Notes: generated by a model not told the origin, from the letters alone. Positions 51,709-59,842 are shown, counted from the first letter of the stretch. The stretch: DNA of 64,000 nucleotides from CAWGLW01 sp963823525 (GCA_963823525.1 CAWGLW010000005.1:310001-374000); one strand, 5' to 3'. Program-made: numbers and translations.

Positions 51709-52343
51709 TGACGATGCGCAAACTGTTGCTCTCGAGTCTCGCGGCATTGATATTGATCTCGGTGCGCCCTGCAGAGGCCGTCGAGGTGCCCGGACCGGCG
51801 CCGCAGGAGCTGATACAGCAGGTCTCTGAGGACATGCTGCACGACCTTGATGCCCACCGGGAGGCTCTGCGAGCGGATCCCGCACAACTGCGGGCGCTCG
51901 TGGACCGTTACCTGCTGCCGCATTTTGACACCGACTACGCCGCGCGCCTCGTGCTTGGCAGGCATTGGCGCGGCGCCACGCCCGAGCAGCGACAGCGCTT
52001 CGTCGATGCGTTCTACCAGTCGCTGATGAAGAATTACGGCAATGCGCTGCTGGAGTTTACGAGCGAGCGGATGAAATTCCTGCCTTTTAAGGGCGAACCC
52101 GATGCAACTTCGGCAACGGTGCGTACAGAGATCCTGCGCGATGATGGCACGCCGGTCCCGGTCAACTACCGGCTGAGGGCGACTCCGCAGGGCTGGAAGG
52201 CGTGGGACGTGACCATCGAGGGCATTTCCTATATCAAGAACTTTCGCAGCGATTTTGGTGCGGAGATCAATGATCGCGGTCTCGATGCCGTAATCGAACG
52301 ACTGGAAAAGCAAAACGCCAGTTCCACAGGGGGTTCGGCTTGA
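51705..52343 (+). CDS. mlaC: Periplasmic phospholipid shuttle MlaC
   Basis: 212 residues. A signal peptide ends near residue 25 (EAVEVPGPA follows). The MlaC/Ttg2D fold is seen in LGRHWRGATPEQRQRFVDAFYQSLMKNY and in the later VNYRLRATPQGWKAWDVTIEGISYIKNFR. It ferries phospholipids between MlaA at the outer membrane and MlaD at the inner membrane. Overlaps mlaD by 4 bases. Confidence 0.93.
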   Translation: MMTMRKLLLSSLAALILISVRPAEAVEVPGPAPQELIQQVSEDMLHDLDAHREALRADPAQLRALVDRYLLPHFDTDYAARLVLGRHWRGATPEQRQRFVDAFYQSLMKNYGNALLEFTSERMKFLPFKGEPDATSATVRTEILRDDGTPVPVNYRLRATPQGWKAWDVTIEGISYIKNFRSDFGAEINDRGLDAVIERLEKQNASSTGGSA

Positions 52344-52645
52344 CGGGGCGGCGATTCAGTATCGAGCCGTCCGGAACGGGGCAATTGAAACTCCGCGGCG
52401 ATCTGGTGTTTGCTACGGCGACCCAGGCCCTGGCCAGCGGTACGCTGGCCATGCGCGAGGCTTCGGCCTGGGAACTGGACCTGGGGGCCATTGAGGACGG
52501 TGACAGCGCCGGCATTGCGGTGCTGGTGGAATGGCTGTCCGAGGCACGCCGAAGAGCGGCCAGCGTGGTGTACACGGATATTCCGCCGCAGATGCTTGCG
52601 ATTGCCCGGATATCCGGAATCGAAGACCTGTTACTCGGTCGCTGA
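52340..52645 (+). CDS. mlaB: STAS-domain protein MlaB
   Basis: 101 residues forming one STAS domain (ELDLGAIEDGDSAGIAVLVEWL near residue 50, then ITDIPPQMLAIARISG-like end). MlaB binds MlaF and supports complex assembly and activity. It starts with TTG at 52340, overlapping the mlaC stop TGA. The divergence in sequence is normal for this subunit; position in the operon is the strongest evidence. Confidence 0.88.
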   Translation: MTGRRFSIEPSGTGQLKLRGDLVFATATQALASGTLAMREASAWELDLGAIEDGDSAGIAVLVEWLSEARRRAASVVYTDIPPQMLAIARISGIEDLLLGR

Positions 52646-52650
52646 GACGG

Positions 52651-53472
52651 CTAAGGCTTTTGCCGGACCGGGTCCGACGCCCCGGATTCGCCCGGCCCGA
52701 CATCCTCGGGCGCCGGGTCTTCGAATTCGGACTCATCGAACTCATCAAACTCATCGAATTCATCCAGCGGTTCTTCGGGCGGATTGCCGTCATAGATCAC
52801 GAACTGACGTCGCTGCGTGAATGCATCGCGTATGAAAGCGTATTGATCGTAGACGCCGTCGAGCGTGGCATCGAGAGGCAGCAACCGTGCGCGCCGGTTG
52901 ACCGTTTGCAGGGCCAGCGAGAACCAGCGTTCGTTGCCCGAGTCGTACCAGTAGAACGGCTGCAGGAAGCTGTCGGCGACACGCGAAGGCGTATCGCGGA
53001 TATTGGCCGGGCCCAGTAGCGGGATGACCAGGTACGGGCCGGGAGGCACGCCCCACCAGCCGAGCGTCTGCCCGAAATCCTCGTCGTGAATCGGCAGATT
53101 GTTCGGCGTGGCGACATCGATCACACCGCCGAGACCCCAGATCGTGTTCAGCACCAGTCGCAGTGTGTCCTGGCCGGCCAGGCGGATTTTCCCCTGGAGC
53201 AACTGGTTTACGATCGTAGTCGGGTAGAAGAGGTTGTTGAAGAAGTTATCGACGCCGGTCTGCAGCCAGTCCGGCGTTACCTTCACATAGGCCTTCGCAG
53301 TCGGTTTCAGAATCGCACGGTCAAGACCGTCGTTAAAAGCGTGGATGCCGCGGTTCATCGGTTCCAGCGGGTCGCCTGGGGTACGTTCGGCTGTGCTGGC
53401 ACAACCGCTGAGGAAAGCCATTGCGATGAGCAGCAGCAACGGCCGGGCGATGTGGAAGTCAAAAGCGGGCAT
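52651..53472 (-). CDS. mlaA: Outer-membrane lipoprotein MlaA (VacJ) with acidic repeat tail
   Basis: 273 residues. The signal peptide ends in the lipobox LSGC (Cys about residue 24). The core has DPLEPMNRGIHAFNDGLDRAIL and GWWGVPPGPYLVIPLLGP, diagnostic of MlaA, which removes phospholipids from the outer leaflet of the outer membrane. The C-terminus ends with a strongly acidic segment that repeats DEF three times, followed by a Pro/Gly/Ser-rich end; E. coli MlaA has no such tail. It converges on mlaB, whereas in E. coli mlaA is elsewhere. Confidence 0.92.
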   Translation of the reverse strand: MPAFDFHIARPLLLLIAMAFLSGCASTAERTPGDPLEPMNRGIHAFNDGLDRAILKPTAKAYVKVTPDWLQTGVDNFFNNLFYPTTIVNQLLQGKIRLAGQDTLRLVLNTIWGLGGVIDVATPNNLPIHDEDFGQTLGWWGVPPGPYLVIPLLGPANIRDTPSRVADSFLQPFYWYDSGNERWFSLALQTVNRRARLLPLDATLDGVYDQYAFIRDAFTQRRQFVIYDGNPPEEPLDEFDEFDEFDESEFEDPAPEDVGPGESGASDPVRQKP

Positions 53473-53551
53473 CAGGAACTCCGGACCACTGACTGGCCGT
53501 AGAACGCGCGATTCTACAGTCCTAACGCGGACTTTTGCCTATCAGCACTCC

Positions 53552-55108
53552 TCAGGGCCGGTTGTCCGGGTTTTTCGAACCGCTCTGCTCCGGCGGTCCG
53601 TCATCCGGTTCGCCGCGCTGGAACAGGCCGCGGTTCTTCGGTATGGCCTTGCGAAGTTCGTCGATTCGGGCCACGAATCGAGCGCGCTGAACGTCCGAGA
53701 TGTTCGGCACGGACAGCGCCAGTTCGAACTGGTTGATTGCCAGCATCAGGTCGCCGCCGGCAATGTAGTACTCGCCCATATAGGAGTACGCATCGGCCAC
53801 GTCGCCCGCCGCATTGGCCGCAATCGCCGTCTGACGGATCTGCTCACGATTCGGCGGCACTGTGTTGAACAAGTCGAGCAGGACCTCGTGCGCACGTTTT
53901 GGCCGGCCGGCCCGCATCAAGGCATCTGCATAGCGCACGGTCACCGGCACATTGCGCGGCGATAGCTTACGTGCGCGCTCCAGCGTCGTCAGCGCGCCTT
54001 CGATGTCGCCCGCGGCGAGCTGGGCCTGTCCGAGCGCCGTGTGGAACTGAAGCCGCTCGGGGTAAACATCGACGAGTCGTCGCAGCTGCGGAATCGCCTG
54101 CGACGCATCACCAACCATGATCTGGGCGATCGCCTGGCCATAGAGTTCTGCAACCGAGGCGTCGGCCGTGTTCGGGTTCAGCGACTCGTAATAGCTGCGC
54201 GGGTCCTTTCCATCCGGGGTCGTCAAGACCCGAATCCGCTCCTTCATCAGCGCGTAACTGCTGCCTTCACGCGACAACACGGCCGGGTACTGGGCGGCGC
54301 GGCTCCGGGACTCGGCGATCCGGGCACTGGTGACCGGGTGGGTGCGCAACAGCTCGGGCATTGCCTGCGGCCCGAGCTGAGTGCGTCGCCCCATGGTCTC
54401 AAAGAACGCCGGCATTGCGTTCGGGTCGAATCCTGAACTCGCGAGGATCCCGATACCGATGCGGTCCGCCTCGTACTCGTTCTGGCGCGTGAAATTAATC
54501 TGCGACTGTGCCGCCAGTCCCTGGGCGGCGGTGATCGCACCCATGGTCAAATCGCCGCTGACACCGGCAATGGATCCGAGCAGGATCGCGGCAAGCATTG
54601 CAGCCGTCGAGACCATGTTGGTGCGCGTACTGCTCTCGATGCCACGTGCAATGTGTCGCTGTGTAACGTGGGCGATTTCGTGAGCAAGCACGCTGGCGAG
54701 CTCACTTTCGGAGTACGTCTCCATCACCAGCCCCGAGTGGACACCAATAAACCCGCCAGGAAGCGCAAATGCGTTGATCTGCGGGTCGCGTATCAGGAAG
54801 AAATTGAAACGCCGATTGCCATCCTGCGCCTGGCTGGACAGCCGCAGGCCCAGAGACTGCAGGTATTCGCCCACCTCCGGGTCTTCCAGGACGCTGCCTG
54901 AATCGTGCAGCCCCCGCATCACCATTCGGCCGATGGCGTACTCGTCCTCGAGGCTGAGCGTAGATTGCGCGGCGGTACCCATTTCCGGCAACTGGTCATG
55001 GGCTTCGGGGTGCGCCTGAGCGAGCACGGGAGAGGGGAGCCACAGCCAGCCCGTCGCCATCCAGCCGGCGAGGATACTGATGGTTCTTGATTTAGGGCGA
55101 TTCGGCAT
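53552..55108 (-). CDS. bepA: Periplasmic metallopeptidase BepA (YfgC family, M48)
   Basis: 518 residues from ATG 55108. A signal peptide ends near residue 31. The M48 protease domain has the zinc motif HEIAH and the downstream Glu ligand in NEYEADRIG. A TPR-rich C-terminal half (about 330-500) completes the BepA architecture. BepA degrades or chaperones misfolded LptD and BAM substrates at the outer membrane. The in-frame extension to 55144 is rejected. Confidence 0.92.
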   Translation of the reverse strand: MPNRPKSRTISILAGWMATGWLWLPSPVLAQAHPEAHDQLPEMGTAAQSTLSLEDEYAIGRMVMRGLHDSGSVLEDPEVGEYLQSLGLRLSSQAQDGNRRFNFFLIRDPQINAFALPGGFIGVHSGLVMETYSESELASVLAHEIAHVTQRHIARGIESSTRTNMVSTAAMLAAILLGSIAGVSGDLTMGAITAAQGLAAQSQINFTRQNEYEADRIGIGILASSGFDPNAMPAFFETMGRRTQLGPQAMPELLRTHPVTSARIAESRSRAAQYPAVLSREGSSYALMKERIRVLTTPDGKDPRSYYESLNPNTADASVAELYGQAIAQIMVGDASQAIPQLRRLVDVYPERLQFHTALGQAQLAAGDIEGALTTLERARKLSPRNVPVTVRYADALMRAGRPKRAHEVLLDLFNTVPPNREQIRQTAIAANAAGDVADAYSYMGEYYIAGGDLMLAINQFELALSVPNISDVQRARFVARIDELRKAIPKNRGLFQRGEPDDGPPEQSGSKNPDNRP

Positions 55109-55171
55109 GTGTCGATTGGACCGCTCAGAGCCCGCCGGGTTCATTCGCGAGGACGCAGTGTTGCGGATCGG

Positions 55172-56590
55172 CTAGAGCGTCTCCGATGCAAAATCGGCCA
55201 GCCGCGAGCGCTCGCCGCGCATCAGCGTAATGTGCCCGTAGTGGGCCCAGCCGCGAAATCGGTTGACAAGGTAGGTTAGCCCGCAAGTCGTCTCCGAAAG
55301 ATAGGGGGTATCAATCTGTGCGATATTTCCGAGGCACACGAGCTTGGTCCCCGGCCCGGCGCGGGTCACGATGGCCTTCATCTGCTTGGGGGTCAGGTTC
55401 TGCGCCTCGTCGAGAATGATGTATCGGTTCAGGAAAGTCCGGCCGCGCATGAAGTTCAGTGAGCGGATCTTGATTCGATTGCGCAGCAGGTCGTTGGTCG
55501 CCGCCCGGCCCCAGCTCCCGCCTTCCTGGCTCTGGGTCAGGACCTCCAGGTTATCCATCAGGGCACCCATCCAGGGTTCCATCTTTTCCTCTTCGGTGCC
55601 GGGCAGGAAGCCGATGTCTTCCCCAAGCGGGATGGTGACGCGGGTCATGATCACTTCGTTGAACTGGTTGGTTTCCAGCGTCTGGACCAGACCTGCGGCC
55701 AGCGTCAGCAGGGTCTTGCCAGTTCCGGCGGGGCCAAGAATCGTAACCAGGTCGATGTTCGGGTCAAGCAACAGGTTGAAAGCAAAATTCTGCTCCCGGT
55801 TGCGGGCGCAGATGCCCCAGATGCCGTGACGCTCCTTACGGAAATCCCGCAGCACCTCGAGTTCCGCCGTTTCATCCCCGACCTTTCGAACGATCGCCTC
55901 AAAGCCGCCCTCGTCCTGATCGTAGACAAACTGGTTTGGCTCCCAGTCGGCGGCCTGCCTGTTGCACACGCGGTAATGTGTACGTCCCTCTTCGTGCCAG
56001 GAATCCAGCTTGCAGCCGGCCTCGTCCCAGAATCCACTGCGGAGTTCGGCCTTTCCCGTATAGAGCAGGTCGGCATCTTCGATCGTCTTGTCGCTGTAGT
56101 AGTCCTCTGCATTGACCCCGATGATCGCCGCCTTTATGCGCAGGTTGATGTCCTTGGAGACCAGCGTGACACGAGCCTTGGGGTGTTCGAGCTGCAGCGC
56201 CAGCGTATTGGCGAGAATGGCATCGTCGGCACCGTTGCCCGGTAAGGTATCGGGAAGCCCGGCACGCAACTGGTGAGTCTGGAAAAAGAGGCGGCCACTG
56301 GCAGGCTTCTTGCCACCGGGCACGTAGCCGGCGGAGGGCAGGTCAAGCCCCTTGTCGATCTGGCGCTTGGACGAATTGAGCATCAGCTCATCGAGGAAGC
56401 GGCTCACCTGGCGGACATTGCGGGCTGCTTCGGACATGCCTTTCTTTCCGGCGTCGAGTTCCTCGAGCACGATCATCGGTATAAAGATGTCGTGCTCCTC
56501 AAACCGGAAGATGGCCGTCGGATCGTGCATCAGCACGTTGGTGTCAAGCACGAAAATTCGATGCGGTTCGGCGCGCTTTCGGGTCGGCAA
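55172..56590 (-). CDS. PIN-PhoH fusion protein (PhoH2)
   Basis: 472 residues. The N-terminal PIN domain (FVLDTNVLMHDPTAI at the start) is a nuclease fold with conserved Asp residues; the C-terminal PhoH ATPase begins near residue 260 with Walker A GPAGTGKT and Walker B IILDEAQNLTPKQM. PhoH2 proteins couple RNA helicase and ribonuclease activity. The start codon is apparently TTG at 56590; the next Met is already inside the PIN domain. About 40 bases downstream of bcp on the same strand. Confidence 0.9.
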   Translation of the reverse strand: MPTRKRAEPHRIFVLDTNVLMHDPTAIFRFEEHDIFIPMIVLEELDAGKKGMSEAARNVRQVSRFLDELMLNSSKRQIDKGLDLPSAGYVPGGKKPASGRLFFQTHQLRAGLPDTLPGNGADDAILANTLALQLEHPKARVTLVSKDINLRIKAAIIGVNAEDYYSDKTIEDADLLYTGKAELRSGFWDEAGCKLDSWHEEGRTHYRVCNRQAADWEPNQFVYDQDEGGFEAIVRKVGDETAELEVLRDFRKERHGIWGICARNREQNFAFNLLLDPNIDLVTILGPAGTGKTLLTLAAGLVQTLETNQFNEVIMTRVTIPLGEDIGFLPGTEEEKMEPWMGALMDNLEVLTQSQEGGSWGRAATNDLLRNRIKIRSLNFMRGRTFLNRYIILDEAQNLTPKQMKAIVTRAGPGTKLVCLGNIAQIDTPYLSETTCGLTYLVNRFRGWAHYGHITLMRGERSRLADFASETL

Positions 56591-56629
56591 GTCCTGGACT
56601 CCGGGGTCGTACAGAAAAATCAGGCTGAA

Positions 56630-57103
56630 TCAGAGGCTCTTCGCGGCGGCTAGAACCTCGTCAGCATGGCCGGCGACCTTCACCTTGCGCCATTCGCGCC
56701 GCAATACGCCTTGCTCATCGATCAGGAACGTACTTCGTTCGACGCCCATGTACTTGCGTCCGTACATGCTCTTTTCCTTGAACACGTCGAACAGCTCGCA
56801 CACCTTGTGATCGACATCCGACAACAGTTCAAAAGGGAATTCCTGCTTCGCCTTGAACTTCTCGTGCGATGCAAGCGTGTCGGGTGAGACGCCGACGATT
56901 TCAGTCTTTGCGCGCTTGAACTTCGGGTAAAGGTCGCGAAAGGCCTGTCCTTCCGCCGTGCACCCCGAGGTGTTATCGCGTGGGTAGAAATACACCACCA
57001 GCTTGGTGCCGCGGGCGCCGGAGAGCTTCCACGGGGACTCGCCGGTGGCCGGCACGGAAAACGCAGGGACTTTCTTGTCGAGGGTGGCTTTCTTGTCTGG
57101 CAT
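56630..57103 (-). CDS. bcp: Peroxiredoxin Bcp family
   Basis: 157 residues with the AhpC/TSA fold. The peroxidatic C48 sits in YPRDNTSGCTAEGQAF. The usual resolving Cys five residues later is Gln here, so it may work with one Cys or with an external thiol; the other Cys, C102 in HKVCELFDV, is a different position. It reduces hydrogen peroxide and organic hydroperoxides in the cytoplasm. It follows the ACT-domain gene by 6 bases. Confidence 0.9.
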   Translation of the reverse strand: MPDKKATLDKKVPAFSVPATGESPWKLSGARGTKLVVYFYPRDNTSGCTAEGQAFRDLYPKFKRAKTEIVGVSPDTLASHEKFKAKQEFPFELLSDVDHKVCELFDVFKEKSMYGRKYMGVERSTFLIDEQGVLRREWRKVKVAGHADEVLAAAKSL

Positions 57104-57109
57104 CGTTGG

Positions 57110-57640
57110 TCAGGCCTTGATGGGTTCGAGAATGGCGTCGAGATTGAGCTGGTCACACAGGTCCATGAATTCTTCCCGCAACGCAGCGATATGCACCTGG
57201 GTGGGCAGAAAGACTGCCATGTAGAGCGAAAACATCGGCGCACCGGTGTGGGCCGCGTTGTAGGCTCGGGTACTGATATCGCCGATGTCGATCCCGCGCA
57301 CCGCGAAGAAACCCGCCAGAGCATGCAGCACGCCTGGCTGATCGAGGCACACGACGTCCACGCTGTAGGACGTCATGTCAGTGCGCGGCGCACGCTCCTC
57401 CGTGCGTCGGGTCACGACGGTCAGGCCGCTGGATTCCCCGAGCTTCTGGATTTCTTCTTCCAGCTTGGCCAGCGTGTGCCAGTTACCTGAGATAAGCAGC
57501 AGGACCGCGAACTCGTTGCCAAGTGCGGTCATCCGGCTCTCGTGAACGTTTCCGCCGCAGTCGACGACCACCCGGGTCAGGTCGTAGACCAGTCCGGTGC
57601 GGTCATTGCCGATGGCGCTGATGGCGATTAGTTGTTTCAT
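57110..57640 (-). CDS. GcvR-like tandem ACT-domain protein
   Basis: 176 residues with two ACT domains. The N-terminal one reads LIAISAIGNDRTGLVYDLTRVVVDCGGNV and the second DVVCLDQPGVLHALAGFFAVRGIDI. This matches the GcvR family, transcriptional antagonists of GcvA in glycine cleavage control. No gcvA or gcv genes are in view. In many gammaproteobacteria the same gene stands between dapA and bcp, exactly as here. Confidence 0.88.
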   Translation of the reverse strand: MKQLIAISAIGNDRTGLVYDLTRVVVDCGGNVHESRMTALGNEFAVLLLISGNWHTLAKLEEEIQKLGESSGLTVVTRRTEERAPRTDMTSYSVDVVCLDQPGVLHALAGFFAVRGIDIGDISTRAYNAAHTGAPMFSLYMAVFLPTQVHIAALREEFMDLCDQLNLDAILEPIKA

Positions 57641-57756
57641 GGGCGTCTTTATCTGACAAGTGTAGCCGGGCGGGCGTCGAAGCGGTACGCCGGTTCGCCT
57701 TGCCTGCCGTGGCCGCGCTTGCGTAGCATCCGCAGCTGAGCAATTGAGGGATCCCG

Positions 57757-58638
57757 ATGTTCAAGGGCAGCATACCGGCGCTGGTCTCGCCGATGCGCAC
57801 CGACGGCGCCATTGACCTCGCGGCGTGGGACAGGCTGCTGGAATTTCACCTGCAGCAGGGCACCGATGCGGTCGTGGTCGGCGGCACAACCGGGGAGTCG
57901 CCGGTCCTCGAGCAGGCTGAACTGGCCATGTTGGTGCGGACGGCCAAAGAAAAGCTGGGCGAGCGGATTCCGGTGATCGCCGGCAGCGGAACCAGCGGCA
58001 CGGTAAAGAGCGTGGCCCTGTCCCAGGTAGCCCGGGAGGCTGGGGCCGATGCCCTGTTACTGGTCACCCCTTACTACAACAAGCCGATGCAGGAGGGCCT
58101 TTACCGCCACTTCAGTGCCATTGCGGAGGCGGTCAGCCTGCCGATCATCCTCTATAACGTGCCCTCGCGTACGGCCTGTGACCTGCTCCCGGAGACGATT
58201 GCGAGGCTTGCGGAGCGCCGCAACATCGTTGGCGTCAAGGAGGCGACCGGACAGGTGGCTCGGGGCGCGGAGGTGCTAAGGCTGACCGGACCCGATTTCC
58301 TGCTGCTGAGCGGCGATGACCCGACCGCGGCGGACCTGATGCGGGTCGGCGCGCAGGGCGTCATTTCCGTGACCGCAAACGTGGCGCCCCGGATCATGCA
58401 CGAAATGTGCGCCGCTGCGCTGGCCGGTGACCATGAGCGGGCGCGACAACTGAACGAACAGCTGATGCCGTTGCACCGGGCCATGTTCTTCGAATCGAGC
58501 CCGATCCCGGTGAAATGGGCGGTTCAGCGCCTGGGGCTGATCGGGCCCGGTATTCGCCTGCCGATGACCGAACTCGCCGAGCCGATGCGCCCACGGGTCG
58601 AGGCCGCGATGCGGGAGGCGGGGGTTGAACTGCCCTGA
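57757..58638 (+). CDS. dapA: 4-hydroxy-tetrahydrodipicolinate synthase DapA
   Basis: 293 residues forming the NAL-superfamily barrel. The GGTTGESPVL segment binds pyruvate. The Schiff-base Lys is K161 (GVKEATGQ) and the catalytic Tyr is Y133 (YNVPSRTACDL); Y107 completes the triad. It starts lysine and diaminopimelate synthesis by condensing pyruvate with aspartate semialdehyde. GAGGG precedes the ATG. In E. coli bamC follows; here a tRNA-Ser gene does. Confidence 0.96.
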   Translation: MFKGSIPALVSPMRTDGAIDLAAWDRLLEFHLQQGTDAVVVGGTTGESPVLEQAELAMLVRTAKEKLGERIPVIAGSGTSGTVKSVALSQVAREAGADALLLVTPYYNKPMQEGLYRHFSAIAEAVSLPIILYNVPSRTACDLLPETIARLAERRNIVGVKEATGQVARGAEVLRLTGPDFLLLSGDDPTAADLMRVGAQGVISVTANVAPRIMHEMCAAALAGDHERARQLNEQLMPLHRAMFFESSPIPVKWAVQRLGLIGPGIRLPMTELAEPMRPRVEAAMREAGVELP

Positions 58639-58689
58639 GGGACTTTATCGCATCCGGCTGAACGTGTAGGCTCTCGGGCCCTTCGAGCC

Positions 58690-58780
58690 GGAGAGGTGGC
58701 CGAGTGGTCGAAGGCGCTGGACTGGAATTCCAGTAATACCTTATGGGTATTCGTGGGTTCGAATCCCACCCTCTCCGCCA
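58690..58780 (+). tRNA. tRNA-Ser (anticodon GGA)
   Basis: 91 bases including the encoded CCA. The acceptor stem pairs GGAGAGG with CCTCTCC. The anticodon stem CTGGA/TCCAG encloses the loop CTGGAAT with anticodon GGA, which reads UCC and UCU. The long variable arm (AATACC/GGTATT region) is class II, as expected for Ser. The T-arm has the GGTTCGAATCC consensus. Its 3' end from 58764 onward is repeated 186 bases downstream. Confidence 0.96.
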
Positions 58781-58851
58781 GTCAACGATGACGGGCCCCT
58801 TGTGGGCCCGTATTCGTTTACCGGGGCAGGGTGTGTGGACGGAGCCACCGG
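58764..58851 (+). repeat. Direct repeat copy 1: tRNA-Ser 3' end plus terminator
   Basis: 88 bases identical to 58950-59037. Copy 1 includes the last 17 bases of the tRNA (from the T-arm into CCA) and the downstream terminator. Unit length is 186 bases. Homology extends slightly upstream in an imperfect form (CGAATC with a small insertion in copy 2). Confidence 0.95.
58791..58818 (+). terminator. Terminator-like hairpin after tRNA-Ser (copy 1)
   Basis: ACGGGCCC (58791-58798) and GGGCCCGT (58804-58811) form an 8-bp stem with a CTTGT loop, followed by ATTCGTTT. It is part of the repeated unit. Confidence 0.7.
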
Positions 58852-58949
58852 GTTCGAGCCGAGGCCGATTTACGGCCGAGACAACGCGCAGCGAGCGTTC
58901 GTGAGCGAGCGGCCCCCTTGAGGGGTGAGCACGCCTGGCGTGCGAATCA

Positions 58950-59037
58950 TCCCACCCTCTCCGCCAGTCAACGATGACGGGCCCCTTGTGGGCCCGTATT
59001 CGTTTACCGGGGCAGGGTGTGTGGACGGAGCCACCGG
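58950..59037 (+). repeat. Direct repeat copy 2: tRNA-Ser 3' end plus terminator
   Basis: Identical to 58764-58851, shifted by 186 bases. It restores a second pseudo-3' end of the tRNA (CCCACCCTCTCCGCCA) and a second terminator, separated from copy 1 by 98 bases of non-repeated sequence. Confidence 0.95.
58977..59004 (+). terminator. Terminator-like hairpin (copy 2)
   Basis: Same ACGGGCCC/GGGCCCGT stem and ATTCGTTT tail as the first copy, 186 bases downstream. Confidence 0.65.
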
Positions 59038-59046
59038 TCAGTTCGT

Positions 59047-59117
59047 GGACAGTTTGCCTATCCCCGGTCTGTTGACCGGCATTGAACTTGGTACGCTTCG
59101 AGACAAGTAAACTGTCC
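59047..59117. repeat. Nested inverted repeat, REP/RAYT-element-like remnant
   Basis: GGACAGTTT (59047-59055) is inverted at AAACTGTCC (59109-59117), and between them CCGGTC/GACCGG (59064-59079) forms a 6-bp hairpin with a 4-base loop. The outer arms and the following CGGAATTATTC resemble ends seen around REP-associated tyrosine transposase (RAYT) genes, but no transposase is present. The identification rests on memory of such ends and is tentative. Confidence 0.45.
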
Positions 59118-59155
59118 CGGAATTATTCAGGTCATAAGCGGACGGGCAGTCTTTC

Positions 59156-59842
59156 GTGCATTTCCCCAAAGCTCAGCCCAAGCTCAGCGACTGCCGGGTG
59201 CATGGCCCGGATTCAGGCGCCGAATTGTTCGTCGTTGAGGGTGACTCCGCCGCGATAACCGTCGCGCAGGCCTGTGATTCGACGTTCCAGGCCGTGCTGC
59301 CCATGCAGGGAAAGCCTCTGAATGCCGTGCGTGCCCCCGACCGCAAGGTCGCGGCCAACCCGTTGCTCATGGCGCTGACCGACGTGCTCGGCGCCGGCTG
59401 GGGCGCGAGCTTCGATCCGCAGAAGTTGCGATACGAGCGGGTCCTGCTGCTGACCGACCCGGACGCCGATGGCATCCATTGCAGCGCGCTGTTGCTGATG
59501 TTTTTCTACCGCTGGATGCGCCCCCTGCTGGATCGCGGTCACGTAATGATTGTCCGCGCGCCGTTCGGCGAGGTGAGCGCCAGGGAAATGAAATCACCGG
59601 TACTGGCATTCAGCGAAGCGCAACTTCAGTCGGTGTGCAGGCAGTTACGAGACCGCGGTGTAGCCGATTTTGCGGCACAGCGCTTCCGCGGTCTGGCCAG
59701 CCTGGATCGGGCCACGCTCGAGCGATTCTGCATTGATCCGGCGTCGCGCAATGCGGGGCCGATCAGCGTTGCCGACGCCGAGCTGGCGATGGAAGTATTC
59801 GCCATCAACGGAGTGCTCTCACCGCAGCAGCAATTGCTTTGA
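59156..59842 (+). CDS. Stand-alone GyrB/ParE-type TOPRIM protein
   Basis: 228 residues homologous only to the C-terminal half of type IIA topoisomerase B subunits. The TOPRIM acidic residues are E28 (VVEGDSAA) and D101/D103/D105 (LLTDPDADGIH). The GyrB/ParE tail continues to the end (FRGLASLDRATLERF, DAELAMEVFAING), so the gene is not a broken fragment at that side. The GHKL ATPase and transducer domains are absent, and an in-frame TAA at 59135 excludes an upstream extension. The start is a GTG with a weak ribosome site. It may partner with another subunit or act as a DNA-binding factor. No gyrA-like gene is nearby. Confidence 0.8.
   Translation: MHFPKAQPKLSDCRVHGPDSGAELFVVEGDSAAITVAQACDSTFQAVLPMQGKPLNAVRAPDRKVAANPLLMALTDVLGAGWGASFDPQKLRYERVLLLTDPDADGIHCSALLLMFFYRWMRPLLDRGHVMIVRAPFGEVSAREMKSPVLAFSEAQLQSVCRQLRDRGVADFAAQRFRGLASLDRATLERFCIDPASRNAGPISVADAELAMEVFAINGVLSPQQQLL

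Noticed and set aside
58925..59110. 61-codon ORF running through the second tRNA-Ser repeat
   Set aside because: It is mostly repeat sequence with a terminator inside and has no family match; a non-coding repeat explains it better.
59156..59842. Reading the TOPRIM gene as a decayed gyrB/parE pseudogene
   Set aside because: The frame is uninterrupted, the TOPRIM acidic residues and the GyrB tail are intact, and no remnant of an ATPase domain is visible upstream.
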